This document shows, one piece after another, positions 54,854 to 63,910 of a DNA stretch of 64,000 nt. The DNA comes from Cognatazoarcus halotolerans (GTDB lineage Bacteria; Pseudomonadota; Gammaproteobacteria; Burkholderiales; Rhodocyclaceae), in contig NZ_WUAF01000008.1 of NCBI RefSeq assembly GCF_009800965.1, positions 62,001 to 126,000 on the forward strand, read 5' to 3'. The stretch's first letter is position 1. The number at the start of each line of letters is the position of its first letter. The notes beneath the pieces are model-generated. The model saw only the letters and a program-made list of their open reading frames with translations, was not told the origin of the DNA and did no database searches. Position numbers and translations under genes: made by a program.

Positions 54854-56265
54854 TTCTCACCCCGCATTGCCTGGAATTTTTCGAGAAAGGTCGGGCCGTC
54901 GGGTGCGGGGATGTCCCTCACCGAGGTCCAAGCCCCGGCGCCGGGCAGGCTGGCGATGCGGCCGGATTTGCCGGCGCGGGCGCGCAGCAGCCGGCTGCCG
55001 AAGCGCTCCAGCGCGTGGTAGAGCCCCGGATTGCGGGCGACCCAGCCCCACACACCCATCATGCGGCGCTGGCTGGCGGGCATCAGGCCGGCCTTCACCT
55101 GTTCACTGCGCAGTGTGCGGATCAGCTCGGTGAGCGGAATCTTCACCGGGCAGACGCTCTGGCAGCGGCCGTTGAGGGTGCAGGCGTTGGGCAGGTCGTA
55201 GTGTTCGGCGAGGCCGTTGAACAGCGGCGTGAGGATCGAGCCCATCGGGCCGGGATAGACCCAGCCATAGGCGTGACCGCCGACTGCGCCATACACCGGG
55301 CAGTGGTTCATGCACGCGCCACAGCGGATGCAGCGCAGCATCTCGCGGAACTTGCCGCCGAGCATCTTCGAGCGACCGTTGTCCACCAGCACCACGTGGT
55401 ATTCCTCTGGGCCATCGGGGTCGCCGGGGCGGCGCGGGCCGGTCGACAACGTGGTGTAGCACTCGGTGTCCTGGCCGGTGGCGCTGCGCGCCAGCAGGCG
55501 CAGGAAGACCGACAGATCGTCGAGCGTTGGCAGCACGCGTTCGATGCCCGAGGTGACGATATGCACTCGCGAGAGCGTCTGGGTGAGGTCGCCATTACCT
55601 TCATTTGTGACGATCACGCTGGTACCGGTCTCTGCGATCAGGAAGTTGCCGCCGGTGATGCCCACGTCGGACTGGAAAAACTTCTCGCGCAGCACGGTGC
55701 GAGCTTCGCCGACCAGACCGGCCACCGTGTCTTCGCGCGGACGGCCGGGGTGGTTGGCCTCGAAGAGGTCTGCCACCTGCTCGCGGGTCTTGTGAATGGC
55801 CGGGGCGATGATGTGCGACGGCGGCTCGTGGGCGAGCTGGATGATGTACTCGCCCAGGTCGGTCTCGACGACCTTGTAGCCGGCCTCCTCGAGCACCTCG
55901 TTGAGGCCGATCTCTTCCGAGACCATCGACTTGCCCTTGCAGATCGTCTTTGCCTCTGCCTTGCGGCAGATGTCGAGGATGATGTTGCGCGCTTCCTCAG
56001 CATCGCTGGCGAAATGCACATGGCCGCCGGCCGCCTCGACGGCTGAGGCGTAGCGTTCCAGCCACTCGTCGAGATTGTCGAGCACCGCGTCCTTGATCGC
56101 CGCCGCGGTCTCCCGCAGCTGCTCGAAACCCTCGAGCGCCGCGACCGCATCGGCGCGCTTGGCGACGAACAGCGGCTTGAAGTTCTTGAGTGCCTTTTGC
56201 AGCGAGGGGTTGTGCAGCGCCTCGTCCGCGCGACTCTTGAAGGTGCCCTGATACACGCCACTCAT
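54850..56265 (-). CDS. lutB: L-lactate utilisation protein B (LUD and 4Fe-4S domains)
   Basis: 471 residues. The N-terminal half is a LUD domain (SMVSEEIGLNEVLEEAGYKV, GITGGNFLIAETGTSVIVTN); the C-terminal half has two 4Fe-4S cluster motifs, CIRCGACMNHCPVY and CTLNGRCQSVCPVKIPL. With LutA and LutC it oxidises L-lactate to pyruvate, passing electrons toward the membrane. Its ends overlap both neighbours by four bases. No lactate permease or lut regulator gene is adjacent. Confidence 0.96.
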   Translation of the reverse strand: MSGVYQGTFKSRADEALHNPSLQKALKNFKPLFVAKRADAVAALEGFEQLRETAAAIKDAVLDNLDEWLERYASAVEAAGGHVHFASDAEEARNIILDICRKAEAKTICKGKSMVSEEIGLNEVLEEAGYKVVETDLGEYIIQLAHEPPSHIIAPAIHKTREQVADLFEANHPGRPREDTVAGLVGEARTVLREKFFQSDVGITGGNFLIAETGTSVIVTNEGNGDLTQTLSRVHIVTSGIERVLPTLDDLSVFLRLLARSATGQDTECYTTLSTGPRRPGDPDGPEEYHVVLVDNGRSKMLGGKFREMLRCIRCGACMNHCPVYGAVGGHAYGWVYPGPMGSILTPLFNGLAEHYDLPNACTLNGRCQSVCPVKIPLTELIRTLRSEQVKAGLMPASQRRMMGVWGWVARNPGLYHALERFGSRLLRARAGKSGRIASLPGAGAWTSVRDIPAPDGPTFLEKFQAMRGEK

Positions 56266-57035
56266 CGTGCTTCCTCCTCGCCGATCGCCGCGCCGTCGGT
56301 GGCGCCGGCCAGCACCTCAGCAGCGTGCCACACCCTGACCTTCGAGCCCTTGCGGCGCAGCCGGCCGGCCATGTTCATGAGACAGCCCAGATCGCCACCC
56401 AGCAGGGTGTCCGCGCCGGACGCTTCGATCGAGCGGATCTTGTCGTCGACCATCTTCTCCGAGATGGCCGGGTACTTGACGCAGAAGCTGCCGCCGAAGC
56501 CGCAGCACACCTCGGCATCGTCCATCTCCGATACGGAGAGTCCGGTCACACTCGACAGCAGTTCGCGCGGCTGTTGCTTGACACCGAGCTGGCGCAGGCC
56601 GCTGCAGGAGTCGTGGTAAGTGAATGTGCCTTCGTAGCGGGCATCTATGTTCACCTTGCGTACCTGGGTGAGAAAGGTGAACAGCTCGAAGGCCTTTGCC
56701 GCCAGCGCCTTGGCGCGTGGTCCCCATTCGGGGTCGTCCCTGAGCATTTCCGGATACTTGTGCACCGTGCCCATGCACGAGCCTGATGGCGCAACGATAT
56801 AGTCGTAGGGTTCGAACTGGGCGATCAACTGGCGGGCGAGCGCGCGGGCCGCGTCGTCATCGCCGGCCGAATAGGCGGGCTGGCCACAACAGGTCTGCTG
56901 TTGCGGCGCCGAAACACGACAGCCGGCCCGTTCCAGCAACTGTACCGTGGCGAAGCCGATGTTCGGTCTGAAGACGTTCATCAGGCAGGTTGCAAAAAGC
57001 CCGACATGGGGCTGTGTCGCTTGGGTCTCTGGCAT
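56262..57035 (-). CDS. lutA: L-lactate utilisation protein A (CCG-domain protein)
   Basis: 257 residues with two CCG domains: QQQTCCGQPAY near residue 47 and EVCCGFGGSFCVKYP near residue 180, cysteine-rich motifs that hold a cluster as in heterodisulfide reductase and GlpC. It begins MPETQATQPHVGLFATCL. AGGAGATCGATGCC overlaps its start region, giving a good ribosome site. It is the first gene of lutABC; the promoter lies in the 180 bases up to the tRNA gene on the other strand. Confidence 0.95.
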   Translation of the reverse strand: MPETQATQPHVGLFATCLMNVFRPNIGFATVQLLERAGCRVSAPQQQTCCGQPAYSAGDDDAARALARQLIAQFEPYDYIVAPSGSCMGTVHKYPEMLRDDPEWGPRAKALAAKAFELFTFLTQVRKVNIDARYEGTFTYHDSCSGLRQLGVKQQPRELLSSVTGLSVSEMDDAEVCCGFGGSFCVKYPAISEKMVDDKIRSIEASGADTLLGGDLGCLMNMAGRLRRKGSKVRVWHAAEVLAGATDGAAIGEEEAR

Positions 57036-57177
57036 CGATCTCCTCCGGCTTGGGGGCGTGGTGTCGCCTCGTTGTGTGCGGCCATCCTATGGCGGCGGCC
57101 GGCTGCGCTCAAGCGAATGGTCTTCAGCAGGGTGATGAAACGGATTTGCGAGCCTCGCCTGACCTCGCAACCGGGAC

Positions 57178-57205
57178 TTGCCCGCGGCGCTTTTTTTGGT
57201 ATCAT
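57178..57205 (+). promoter_or_regulatory. Promoter of the tRNA-Leu gene
   Basis: TTGCCC (57178-57183), a 16-base spacer and TATCAT (57200-57205) lie 14 bases before the first tRNA base, a good sigma-70 arrangement. Confidence 0.65.
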
Positions 57206-57218
57206 CGCGCCTCTTGTC

Positions 57219-57303
57219 GCTCTGGTGGTGAAATTGGTAGACACGCTGTCTTGAGGGGGCAGTGGCGAAAGCCGTGCGAGTTCGAGTCTCGCCCAGAGCA
57301 CCA
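57219..57303 (+). tRNA. tRNA-Leu, anticodon GAG
   Basis: The acceptor stem GCTCTGG pairs with CCAGAGC, followed by A and an encoded CCA. The anticodon stem CTGTC/GGCAG holds the loop TTGAGGG with GAG at 57253-57255. A long variable arm (TGGCGAAAGCC) marks a class II tRNA, and the T arm is GCGAG-TTCGAGT-CTCGC. No integrase or duplicated 3' end is seen, so the site is not visibly occupied by an island. Confidence 0.97.
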
Positions 57304-57501
57304 GATCCTTTCCGGCATCCTTGCGGACCTCTTCTCCGCCCCTCCCGCGATGCCCGGTTCCTCAGCCGATGGCTACAACTGCTTGCATTGTGAGCCTTGT
57401 CCGGACCCTTGCCGGCTGATAGGGTCTGCCGTATCGAGTGCGTCCGCAGCGACCTCCTGAAGCGGTGCGTCGGGCGAGCGCAGCACTCTTGCCGACAGAT
57501 C

Positions 57502-59574
57502 ATGAAACCCATTCTCCGCGCGGCCGTCGTCATTGGCGGATTGCTCGTGCTGCTGGCCCTGGGCGTTGCCGCCTACCTGCGCTTCGCCTTCGATCCCAAC
57601 GATTACCGCGATACGCTTGCCCGGCTGGTGCAGGAGCGTACCGGCCGCCAACTCGTCATAGATGGCCAGATCGAACTGTCGGTTTTTCCGTCGCTCGCGA
57701 TCGAGCTGGGGGAGACCCGGCTGGGCAATGCCGCGGGGTTTTCGGAGCGGCCCTTTGCGAGCGTCAAGGCGGTCCAGGCGGGTGTGAAGCTGCTGCCGCT
57801 GCTGGGCCGCAAGATCGAGCTTGATCGGGTGGTGCTGGATGGCTTGACGCTGAGCCTCGAGAAGCGGGCGGACGGCACGACCAACTGGGCCGATCTGGGT
57901 GGCGCCGAAAAGGCTCCCGGATCGGCTGCCGAGGCGCATGGCGGTGGGACTGCCGTCGCCGGGTTCGAGCTCGGCGGGCTGGAGGTGCGTGATGGCGCGC
58001 TGATGTGGGATGACCGTCAGGGAGGTAAGCAGCACAGCATCGACGGACTGAGCCTCGAGGTCGGTGCGATCCGTCCCGGCAAGCCGTTCGACCTCAAGGT
58101 GGGGCTGGGTTTCAAGTCCGCGCAGCCCGCGGTCGACGGCACGCTGCAGCTCGCAGGCCGGGCGAGTGTCGATACCGCTGCCGGACAGTACGCGCTCGAT
58201 GACATGCGACTTGTCGTGAATGCCGCCGGGCAGGATGTGCCGGGTGGCAAGACCGAACTCACGCTTATCGGTCGGCTCGCCGCCGACCTCGGCAGCGGCA
58301 CTGCCAGTGCCACGGGTCTGCAGCTTGCCGCCTATGGCCTGTCCTTGCAGGCCGATCTTGCCATTACCGGGCTTGGCGACACGCTGCATGTCAGTGGCCC
58401 GTTGAAGCTCGCGCAGTTCGATCCGGCCGCGCTTATGAAGGCGCTCGGTGCGGACAAGCCAGCCGATGCCGGGGTACTGAAGCGGGCCAGCCTGTCGGCA
58501 AGGATCGAGGGCGGCAGCAAGGGCGTGGCCCTGCGCGATCTGGCGCTGAGTCTGGATGACAGCACCCTGAGCGGGCGTTTCGCGGTCGAGGACTTCGATC
58601 GTATGGCCTTGCGCTTCGAGCTGTCGCTGGACCGGATCGACCTCGACCGTTATCTGTCTGGTGGCGCAGGAAAGCATGGGGGCACTTCGGTCGGTGGCGA
58701 CAGGAAGTCCGGGCAGGCTCTGCCGGCGCTCGATGTCGACGGGCGCCTCGCGGTGGGGGCGCTCAAGTATTCAGGCTTGTCGCTCAGCGATCTCCGACTG
58801 GCCTTGAACGGACAGGGTGGGCGCTACCGGCTCAGGCCCGAGGCTGCCCTTTACGGCGGCCGCTATCGCGGGAACATTGCCCTGGATGGCCACGGCAAGG
58901 TGCTTTCGGTCAGCACCGACGATCGACTCGAGGGGGTGGCGATCGGTCCGCTGTTGCGCGCGCTGAGCGGACGGGAGGAGAAGCTCACCGGCCGGGCCGA
59001 CGTGACCTTGAAGCTCAGGACCGCGGGTCCGGATGCGGTGGCCTACAAGCGCAATCTCGATGGCGTCGTGGCTCTGCGGGTGAGTGACGGTGCAGTCAAG
59101 GGTGTCAACATCGCAGCCTATCTGCGCCAGGCCCAGGCGCGCCTGAGCGGCAAGCCGGTTGCCGCGGTGGCCGATACCCGGCAGACCGATTTTTCCGATC
59201 TTTCGGCCACCCTCTCGATTGCCGGCGGCGTGGCCCACAACAAGGATCTCAGCCTGCGCTCGCCACTGTTGCGGGTGGGCGGAGAGGGCAGCGCCAATCT
59301 CAACACCGAAACGATCGATTACCTCGTCAGGGCCTCGGTGGTGGGGACACTGACCGGCCAGGACGGCAAGTCGCTGGACCGTCTGCGCGGGGTGACGGTA
59401 CCGATCCGGGTCACGGGCACGTTTGCCGAGCCGAAGTTTGCGCTCGATGTGAACAGCCTCGTGTCCGGCACGGTAAAGGAAAAGATCGAGGAAAAGAAAA
59501 CCGAGATCAGGCAGAAGGCGGGCGAGGCGCTCAAGAAGGAACTGGAGAAGGGCCTGGGCGGCCTGTTCCGCTGA
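57502..59574 (+). CDS. AsmA-family protein
   Basis: 690 residues. One N-terminal membrane anchor (about 5-27; AAVVIGGLLVLLALGVAAYL) is followed by the AsmA start RFAFDPNDYRDTL and the repeated beta segments typical of the family (VFPSLAIELGETRLGN, then the C-terminal AsmA_2 region GRADVTLKLRTAG and FSDLSATLSIAGGV). Such proteins form long hydrophobic grooves thought to move phospholipids between the membranes. The end is a Lys/Glu-rich helix. The start at 57502 (MKPILRAAV) is set by the anchor; upstream in-frame codons overlap unrelated sequence. Confidence 0.92.
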   Translation: MKPILRAAVVIGGLLVLLALGVAAYLRFAFDPNDYRDTLARLVQERTGRQLVIDGQIELSVFPSLAIELGETRLGNAAGFSERPFASVKAVQAGVKLLPLLGRKIELDRVVLDGLTLSLEKRADGTTNWADLGGAEKAPGSAAEAHGGGTAVAGFELGGLEVRDGALMWDDRQGGKQHSIDGLSLEVGAIRPGKPFDLKVGLGFKSAQPAVDGTLQLAGRASVDTAAGQYALDDMRLVVNAAGQDVPGGKTELTLIGRLAADLGSGTASATGLQLAAYGLSLQADLAITGLGDTLHVSGPLKLAQFDPAALMKALGADKPADAGVLKRASLSARIEGGSKGVALRDLALSLDDSTLSGRFAVEDFDRMALRFELSLDRIDLDRYLSGGAGKHGGTSVGGDRKSGQALPALDVDGRLAVGALKYSGLSLSDLRLALNGQGGRYRLRPEAALYGGRYRGNIALDGHGKVLSVSTDDRLEGVAIGPLLRALSGREEKLTGRADVTLKLRTAGPDAVAYKRNLDGVVALRVSDGAVKGVNIAAYLRQAQARLSGKPVAAVADTRQTDFSDLSATLSIAGGVAHNKDLSLRSPLLRVGGEGSANLNTETIDYLVRASVVGTLTGQDGKSLDRLRGVTVPIRVTGTFAEPKFALDVNSLVSGTVKEKIEEKKTEIRQKAGEALKKELEKGLGGLFR

Positions 59575-59767
59575 CAGGCGGTCGCCGACGGTTGTCCCGC
59601 GCTCGGCGCCGCTGGTCGGTGTCGATCGAAGGCGGTGGGCGCCTGTCCTCGGAGAGCGCTTTGTCCGATCGATAAATGCGCAGTCTGGTTGTCTTCGCCT
59701 GCAACGGTTGTTCGGGTGTCGAGTTACGTGGTTGGCGGCAGGTAGGCGTCGCCGCAGCCCCGAAGCC

Positions 59768-60673
59768 TCAGGACTTGCCAGGATCGGGGGCGACTGGCGG
59801 TTGTTCGGTGCCCACTCCTGGGGTGCGGACGGGCCTGGTCAGCGGGCCGAGGCTGTGTAAATAGCCGTCGATGGCGTTGTTCCGCTGGTAGACCGGGAAT
59901 TCGACCGGTCGATCGCGGAAGCTCTTCAGCGTCTGGCCGAGGCCGCGGACGCCGACTTCGCGCTCGCGTCTTACCCGCGACAGGTCGATTTCGACCGGGA
60001 TCGTCTCCTCGCCACTGCCCGCCTCGTGGATGACGTAGCCGGAGGGGTCGATGACGATCGAGCGGCCGGTGCCACAGTCTCCCAAGCCATTGATGTCGAA
60101 GAAGTAGCACTGATTGGTGGCGGCGCTGGCGCGGGCGATCGACAGTTCGACGTCACGATCGATGGTGTCGGTCATGGTTGGATGCAGAATGCATTCGGCG
60201 CCCATCGACACCAGCGTGCGGGTGGTCTCTGGGAACCACATGTCGTAGCAGATCGAAACCCCGAAGCGCCCGGCTTCCGGTACGTCGAACACGCAGAAGC
60301 CGGTGCCGGGCCTGATGCCCGTCTCGTACGGCTGGAACGGGAACATCTTGCGGTAGCGCTGGACCACCTCGCCGCTGGGGTTGATTACCGGGGTGGTGTT
60401 GTAGATGTCGTCACCGACGCGCTCGAAGAGCGAGCCGGGCAACAGCCACAGGCCGTGCCTGGCCGCCATCTGGCAGAAGATCTGCTCGGCCGGGCCGCCG
60501 GTCGGCTGGGCGTGGCGAGGTGAGGGCCCGTAGGGGGCGAGCTCGCTGAACATCACCATCCTGACCCAGGGAAAGCGTGCCATGAGGATATCCAGCTTGC
60601 GCCCCATGGCCGCGATGTTCTCCTCTCGGGCGGAAAGCTGCATCTGGATGCCGGCGATCGCGAAGGGGGTCAT
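59768..60673 (-). CDS. Carbon-nitrogen hydrolase (nitrilase superfamily)
   Basis: 301 residues. The catalytic triad is E in VMFSELAPYG, K in RYRKMFPFQ and C in SICYDMWFPE, with the second Glu in the same region typical of the superfamily. It hydrolyses a C-N bond of an amide or carbamoyl compound. AGGAG precedes the ATG. It lies 179 bases downstream of the MocR gene in the same direction, with gabT divergent from MocR, so it may supply or process an amino-acid substrate of that pathway. The C-terminal tail after about residue 260 is not conserved. Confidence 0.9.
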   Translation of the reverse strand: MTPFAIAGIQMQLSAREENIAAMGRKLDILMARFPWVRMVMFSELAPYGPSPRHAQPTGGPAEQIFCQMAARHGLWLLPGSLFERVGDDIYNTTPVINPSGEVVQRYRKMFPFQPYETGIRPGTGFCVFDVPEAGRFGVSICYDMWFPETTRTLVSMGAECILHPTMTDTIDRDVELSIARASAATNQCYFFDINGLGDCGTGRSIVIDPSGYVIHEAGSGEETIPVEIDLSRVRREREVGVRGLGQTLKSFRDRPVEFPVYQRNNAIDGYLHSLGPLTRPVRTPGVGTEQPPVAPDPGKS

Positions 60674-60852
60674 GCGTACTCTCCTGGTGTCTGTGCTGGT
60701 GCCGTGCGCAGGGGGGGCCGACGAAAGGGCTGTTCCGAAAGATGTTCTCGAGTGGGAACCCTGAAAATATTGAACGGCCGCTGGCGTCGTAAAGCAAGCG
60801 CGGATCGATCGCGGTGTTCGTAGCCGTGCCTCGACACTCGCCGGGAAGGGGC

Positions 60853-62355
60853 TCAGGCGCGCGGCGATCGGGGGGCCGGCCGATCGTCGCGCAGACGTCG
60901 TTCGGCCAGTGCGCAGAGTCGCGAGGCGGCGGCGTCGATATCCTCGGGCGAGACCGCCGCGAAGCCGAGCACCATGCCGCTGAGCGTGCGCGCACGGTCG
61001 CCGTAGTACATCGAGAGCGGGCGGAAAACGATGCCGTCGGCGAGGGCTTCCTGCGCCAGGGCAAGATCGTCGATCGGTCGGTCGAAGACATAGGTCATGT
61101 GAAGCCCCGCCAGGCCGCCGGTGCTGCGCACATGCTCACCGAGGCGCGACTCGATCGCCACGCGCAGTTGCCCGCGGCGCTCCTGGTAGATTCCGCGCAC
61201 CCGTTTGAGATGGCTGCCGAGGTGCCCGGCGTCGATGAATTCGGCCAGCGCCGCCTGTTCGATGAGGCGGCCTTCGCGGTAGAGTTCGGCATTGCCCGTG
61301 GAGAAGGCGTCCACCAGGTCTTCGGGCACCACCAGGTAAGCGAGGCGCAGCCCCGGAAACATGACCTTGCTGAAGGTTCCCAGGTAGAGCACCCGCTGAT
61401 CGCGCGATTGTCCGAACAGGGCGCCGATGCTGTGAGGGTGGTAACGGATTTCGTTGTCGTAATCGTCCTCGATGACCCATGCGTCCTGCGTCTCGGCAAA
61501 CTCGAGCAGCTGGAGGCGGCGACGCAGAGACATCAGCGCGCCGGTCGGATACTGGCTGGAAGGCGAAACGAAGATCAGTCTCGGGGCCGCGGCTCTGCCG
61601 CGCGAGGGCACGATACCCTCGTGATCGACCGGCACCGGAACCAGTTCGAGCCCGTTCGCGCGCAGCACGTTGCGGGCGCCCCAGTAACCGGGATCCTCCA
61701 TCCACACCCGGTCGCCCGCGTCGCACAGCATTCGCGCGCACAGATCGATGGCTTGATGCGAGCCGTTGAGAATGAGGATCTGCTGCGGCGAGCAACTCAT
61801 CATGCGCGAGGCCTTGAGATGTTCCGACAGCGCGACCTTGAGCGGGCCGTAGCCCCCATGGCTGTAGCGTGCGAGGTGACGTTGCTCGAAGCGGATATTC
61901 TTCGACAGGAGGCGACGCCAGATCTCGAAGGGGAACAGGCCGACGTCCGGTACTCCGGGGACGAAGGCGCCGCCCTGGATGCGGCTGCTCGTTGCGTTCC
62001 CGGCGATCTCCCGGCCACGCGCCGAAAGTACCAGGTTGCTGCCGGGCCGGCGGGCTGCACCCGGCCCGTCCGCTGCGGATTCGGGCAATGCATCCGAGAC
62101 ACGGGTGCCGGAACCGCACACGGTCTGCAGGTAGCCGCCCTCCCGCAATTGTTCATAGACGCGTACCAGCGTGCTGCGGCTGCAGCCGATCTGGTCGGCC
62201 AGCTGGCGGCTGGGGGGTAACAGGCTGCCGGGCCGTAGTTCGCCCTCAAGAATGAGTCGACGAATCGCCAGATAGAGGTTGGCACGCAGTTTCCGGCTCG
62301 GAGACTCCCTCATGATCTGGCGCAGGATCAGGTCTGTCTGATGGAGCGGATTCAT
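60853..62355 (-). CDS. MocR/GabR-type regulator (GntR HTH fused to aminotransferase domain)
   Basis: 500 residues. The GntR-type winged helix (about 20-90; RLILEGELRPGSLLPPSRQL with GCSRSTLVRVYEQL) is joined to a class I aminotransferase-like domain carrying the PLP lysine in LGTFSKVMFPGLRLAY and the ligands SPSSQYPTG and EDDYDNEIRY. Such proteins sense an amino compound through PLP. It is divergent from gabT across 177 bases, where ATTGGTATCAG and CTGGACCAAT form an imperfect inverted repeat. GABA or a related omega-amino acid is the likely effector. Confidence 0.93.
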   Translation of the reverse strand: MNPLHQTDLILRQIMRESPSRKLRANLYLAIRRLILEGELRPGSLLPPSRQLADQIGCSRSTLVRVYEQLREGGYLQTVCGSGTRVSDALPESAADGPGAARRPGSNLVLSARGREIAGNATSSRIQGGAFVPGVPDVGLFPFEIWRRLLSKNIRFEQRHLARYSHGGYGPLKVALSEHLKASRMMSCSPQQILILNGSHQAIDLCARMLCDAGDRVWMEDPGYWGARNVLRANGLELVPVPVDHEGIVPSRGRAAAPRLIFVSPSSQYPTGALMSLRRRLQLLEFAETQDAWVIEDDYDNEIRYHPHSIGALFGQSRDQRVLYLGTFSKVMFPGLRLAYLVVPEDLVDAFSTGNAELYREGRLIEQAALAEFIDAGHLGSHLKRVRGIYQERRGQLRVAIESRLGEHVRSTGGLAGLHMTYVFDRPIDDLALAQEALADGIVFRPLSMYYGDRARTLSGMVLGFAAVSPEDIDAAASRLCALAERRLRDDRPAPRSPRA

Positions 62356-62368
62356 CGGGTGTGCATGA

Positions 62369-62428
62369 ATTGGTATCAGAACATTCGCGGGAACTGGACC
62401 AATGGTGCGCCGATTTCGTGTCTAGAAT
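62369..62428. promoter_or_regulatory. Inverted repeat and -10 box between MocR and gabT
   Basis: ATTGGTATCAG (62369-62379) and CTGGACCAAT (62394-62403) are near reverse complements about 25 bases apart, centred 14-48 bases upstream of the MocR start. TAGAAT (62423-62428) is a good -10 box reading toward gabT. The repeat is a candidate MocR operator for both genes. Confidence 0.5.
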
Positions 62429-62532
62429 CAATTAGCACGTGGCCGGAAACACCGTGGCCCGCCCTGTGCTGCCTCTCGAAAGCACGAACTGGCGTGCGTT
62501 CGATCGATCGACGTGTCGTCCAGGAGACCGGT

Positions 62533-63831
62533 ATGAGTGACAGCTCTGGTACCAGAACGAACGCAGGTTTGATGGCCCGGCGTGCGGCGGCGCTGCCGCG
62601 CGGGGTCGGGCAGGCCCATCCCTTGTTCGCCGCGCGGGCCGAGAATGCGGAAATCTGGGACGTCGAGGGCAAACGCTGGATCGATTTCTGTTCGGGGATC
62701 GCGGTGGTCAATACGGGCCACCGCCACCCGCGCGTGATGGCGGCCGCACGTGCCCAACTCGAGAATTTCACGCATACCTGTTTCCAGGTGATGGCTTACG
62801 AGTCCTACGTCGAGCTGTGCGAGCGGCTCAACGCCGCGGCGCCGGGGTCGAGCGCCAAGAAATCCTTCCTCATGAACAGCGGGGCCGAGGCGGTCGAGAA
62901 TGCGATCAAGATCGCCCGTGCGGCAACCGGACGCAGCGGTGTCATCGCCTTTGGTGGCGGCTTTCACGGGCGCACCATGTTCGGTATGGCACTGACCGGG
63001 AAGGTCGCGCCCTACAAGGTGAAATTCGGTCCGTTTCCGGCCGAGATCTTCCATGTGCCGTTTCCGCACCTGCTGCACGGTATTACCGAAGACGATTCTG
63101 TGGGTGCAATCGAACGTCTGTTTAAGTGCAGTATCGAGGCGACTCGGGTGGCGGCGATACTCGTCGAGCCGGTGCAGGGCGAAGGCGGGTACATACCGGC
63201 ACCGCCGACGTTTCTGCACCGTCTGCGCGAACTCTGCGACAGGCACGGCATCCTGCTGGTGGTCGATGAGGTGCAGACGGGCATTGCCCGGTGTGGGAAG
63301 CTCTTCGCGAGCGAGCATTACGGTGTCGAGCCGGACATCGTGACGCTGGCCAAGGGTCTGGGGGGCGGATTGACCATCTCTGCGGTGGTCGGCAAACAGG
63401 CCCTGATGGACGCCGCCGAGCCGGGCGGGCTGGGTTCCACCTACGCCGGCAATGCGGTGGCGGTGGCCGGGGCGCTGGCCGTGCTCGACGTGGTGGCGGA
63501 AGAGGGACTGTGCGATCGGGCCATGCGGCTGGGCGAAGTGATGAAGGTGCGATTCGCGGCGATGAAGACGCGGTTTGCAAGCATTGCCGAGGTCCGCGGG
63601 CTCGGTGCGATGGTTGCGGTCGAGTTCTGCCGCGATGGCGATGCGCAACAGCCGGCCGGCGAGATCGCCGCTGCATTGAAGGATGAGGCCGCACGGCGGG
63701 GGCTGTTGTTGCTGACCTGCGGGGTGTACGGGAATGTGCTTCGGATGATGGTCCCGCTGACCGTACCGGAAGCATTGCTCGAGGAGGGGTTGGACATCAT
63801 CGAGGCATCACTCGAGGCTATCGGCGCCTGA
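62533..63831 (+). CDS. gabT: 4-aminobutyrate--2-oxoglutarate transaminase
   Basis: 432-residue class III aminotransferase. The PLP lysine is in TLAKGLGGGLTISAVVG, with NSGAEAVENAIKIAR, GGGFHGRTMFGMALTG, LVEPVQGEGGYIPAP and DEVQTGIARCGK all as in GabT. It converts GABA or a related omega-amino acid to the semialdehyde. AGGAG sits before the ATG at 62533; longer in-frame starts run into the MocR promoter. A succinate-semialdehyde dehydrogenase gene is not in the window. Confidence 0.95.
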   Translation: MSDSSGTRTNAGLMARRAAALPRGVGQAHPLFAARAENAEIWDVEGKRWIDFCSGIAVVNTGHRHPRVMAAARAQLENFTHTCFQVMAYESYVELCERLNAAAPGSSAKKSFLMNSGAEAVENAIKIARAATGRSGVIAFGGGFHGRTMFGMALTGKVAPYKVKFGPFPAEIFHVPFPHLLHGITEDDSVGAIERLFKCSIEATRVAAILVEPVQGEGGYIPAPPTFLHRLRELCDRHGILLVVDEVQTGIARCGKLFASEHYGVEPDIVTLAKGLGGGLTISAVVGKQALMDAAEPGGLGSTYAGNAVAVAGALAVLDVVAEEGLCDRAMRLGEVMKVRFAAMKTRFASIAEVRGLGAMVAVEFCRDGDAQQPAGEIAAALKDEAARRGLLLLTCGVYGNVLRMMVPLTVPEALLEEGLDIIEASLEAIGA

Positions 63832-63910
63832 TGATCGGTGTCACCGACGGCTGGCTCACGACCGGCATGGGTTGTGCCGGCATCAACTGGTTAACTCAAG
63901 GAGCAAATAC

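Noticed and set aside
57219-57303. tRNA-Leu as an integration site
   Set aside because: No repeated 3' tRNA fragment or integrase gene in the flanking sequence.
59676-59864. Plus-strand frame of about 60 codons overlapping the nitrilase gene end
   Set aside because: Runs antisense into a secure gene and has no ribosome site.
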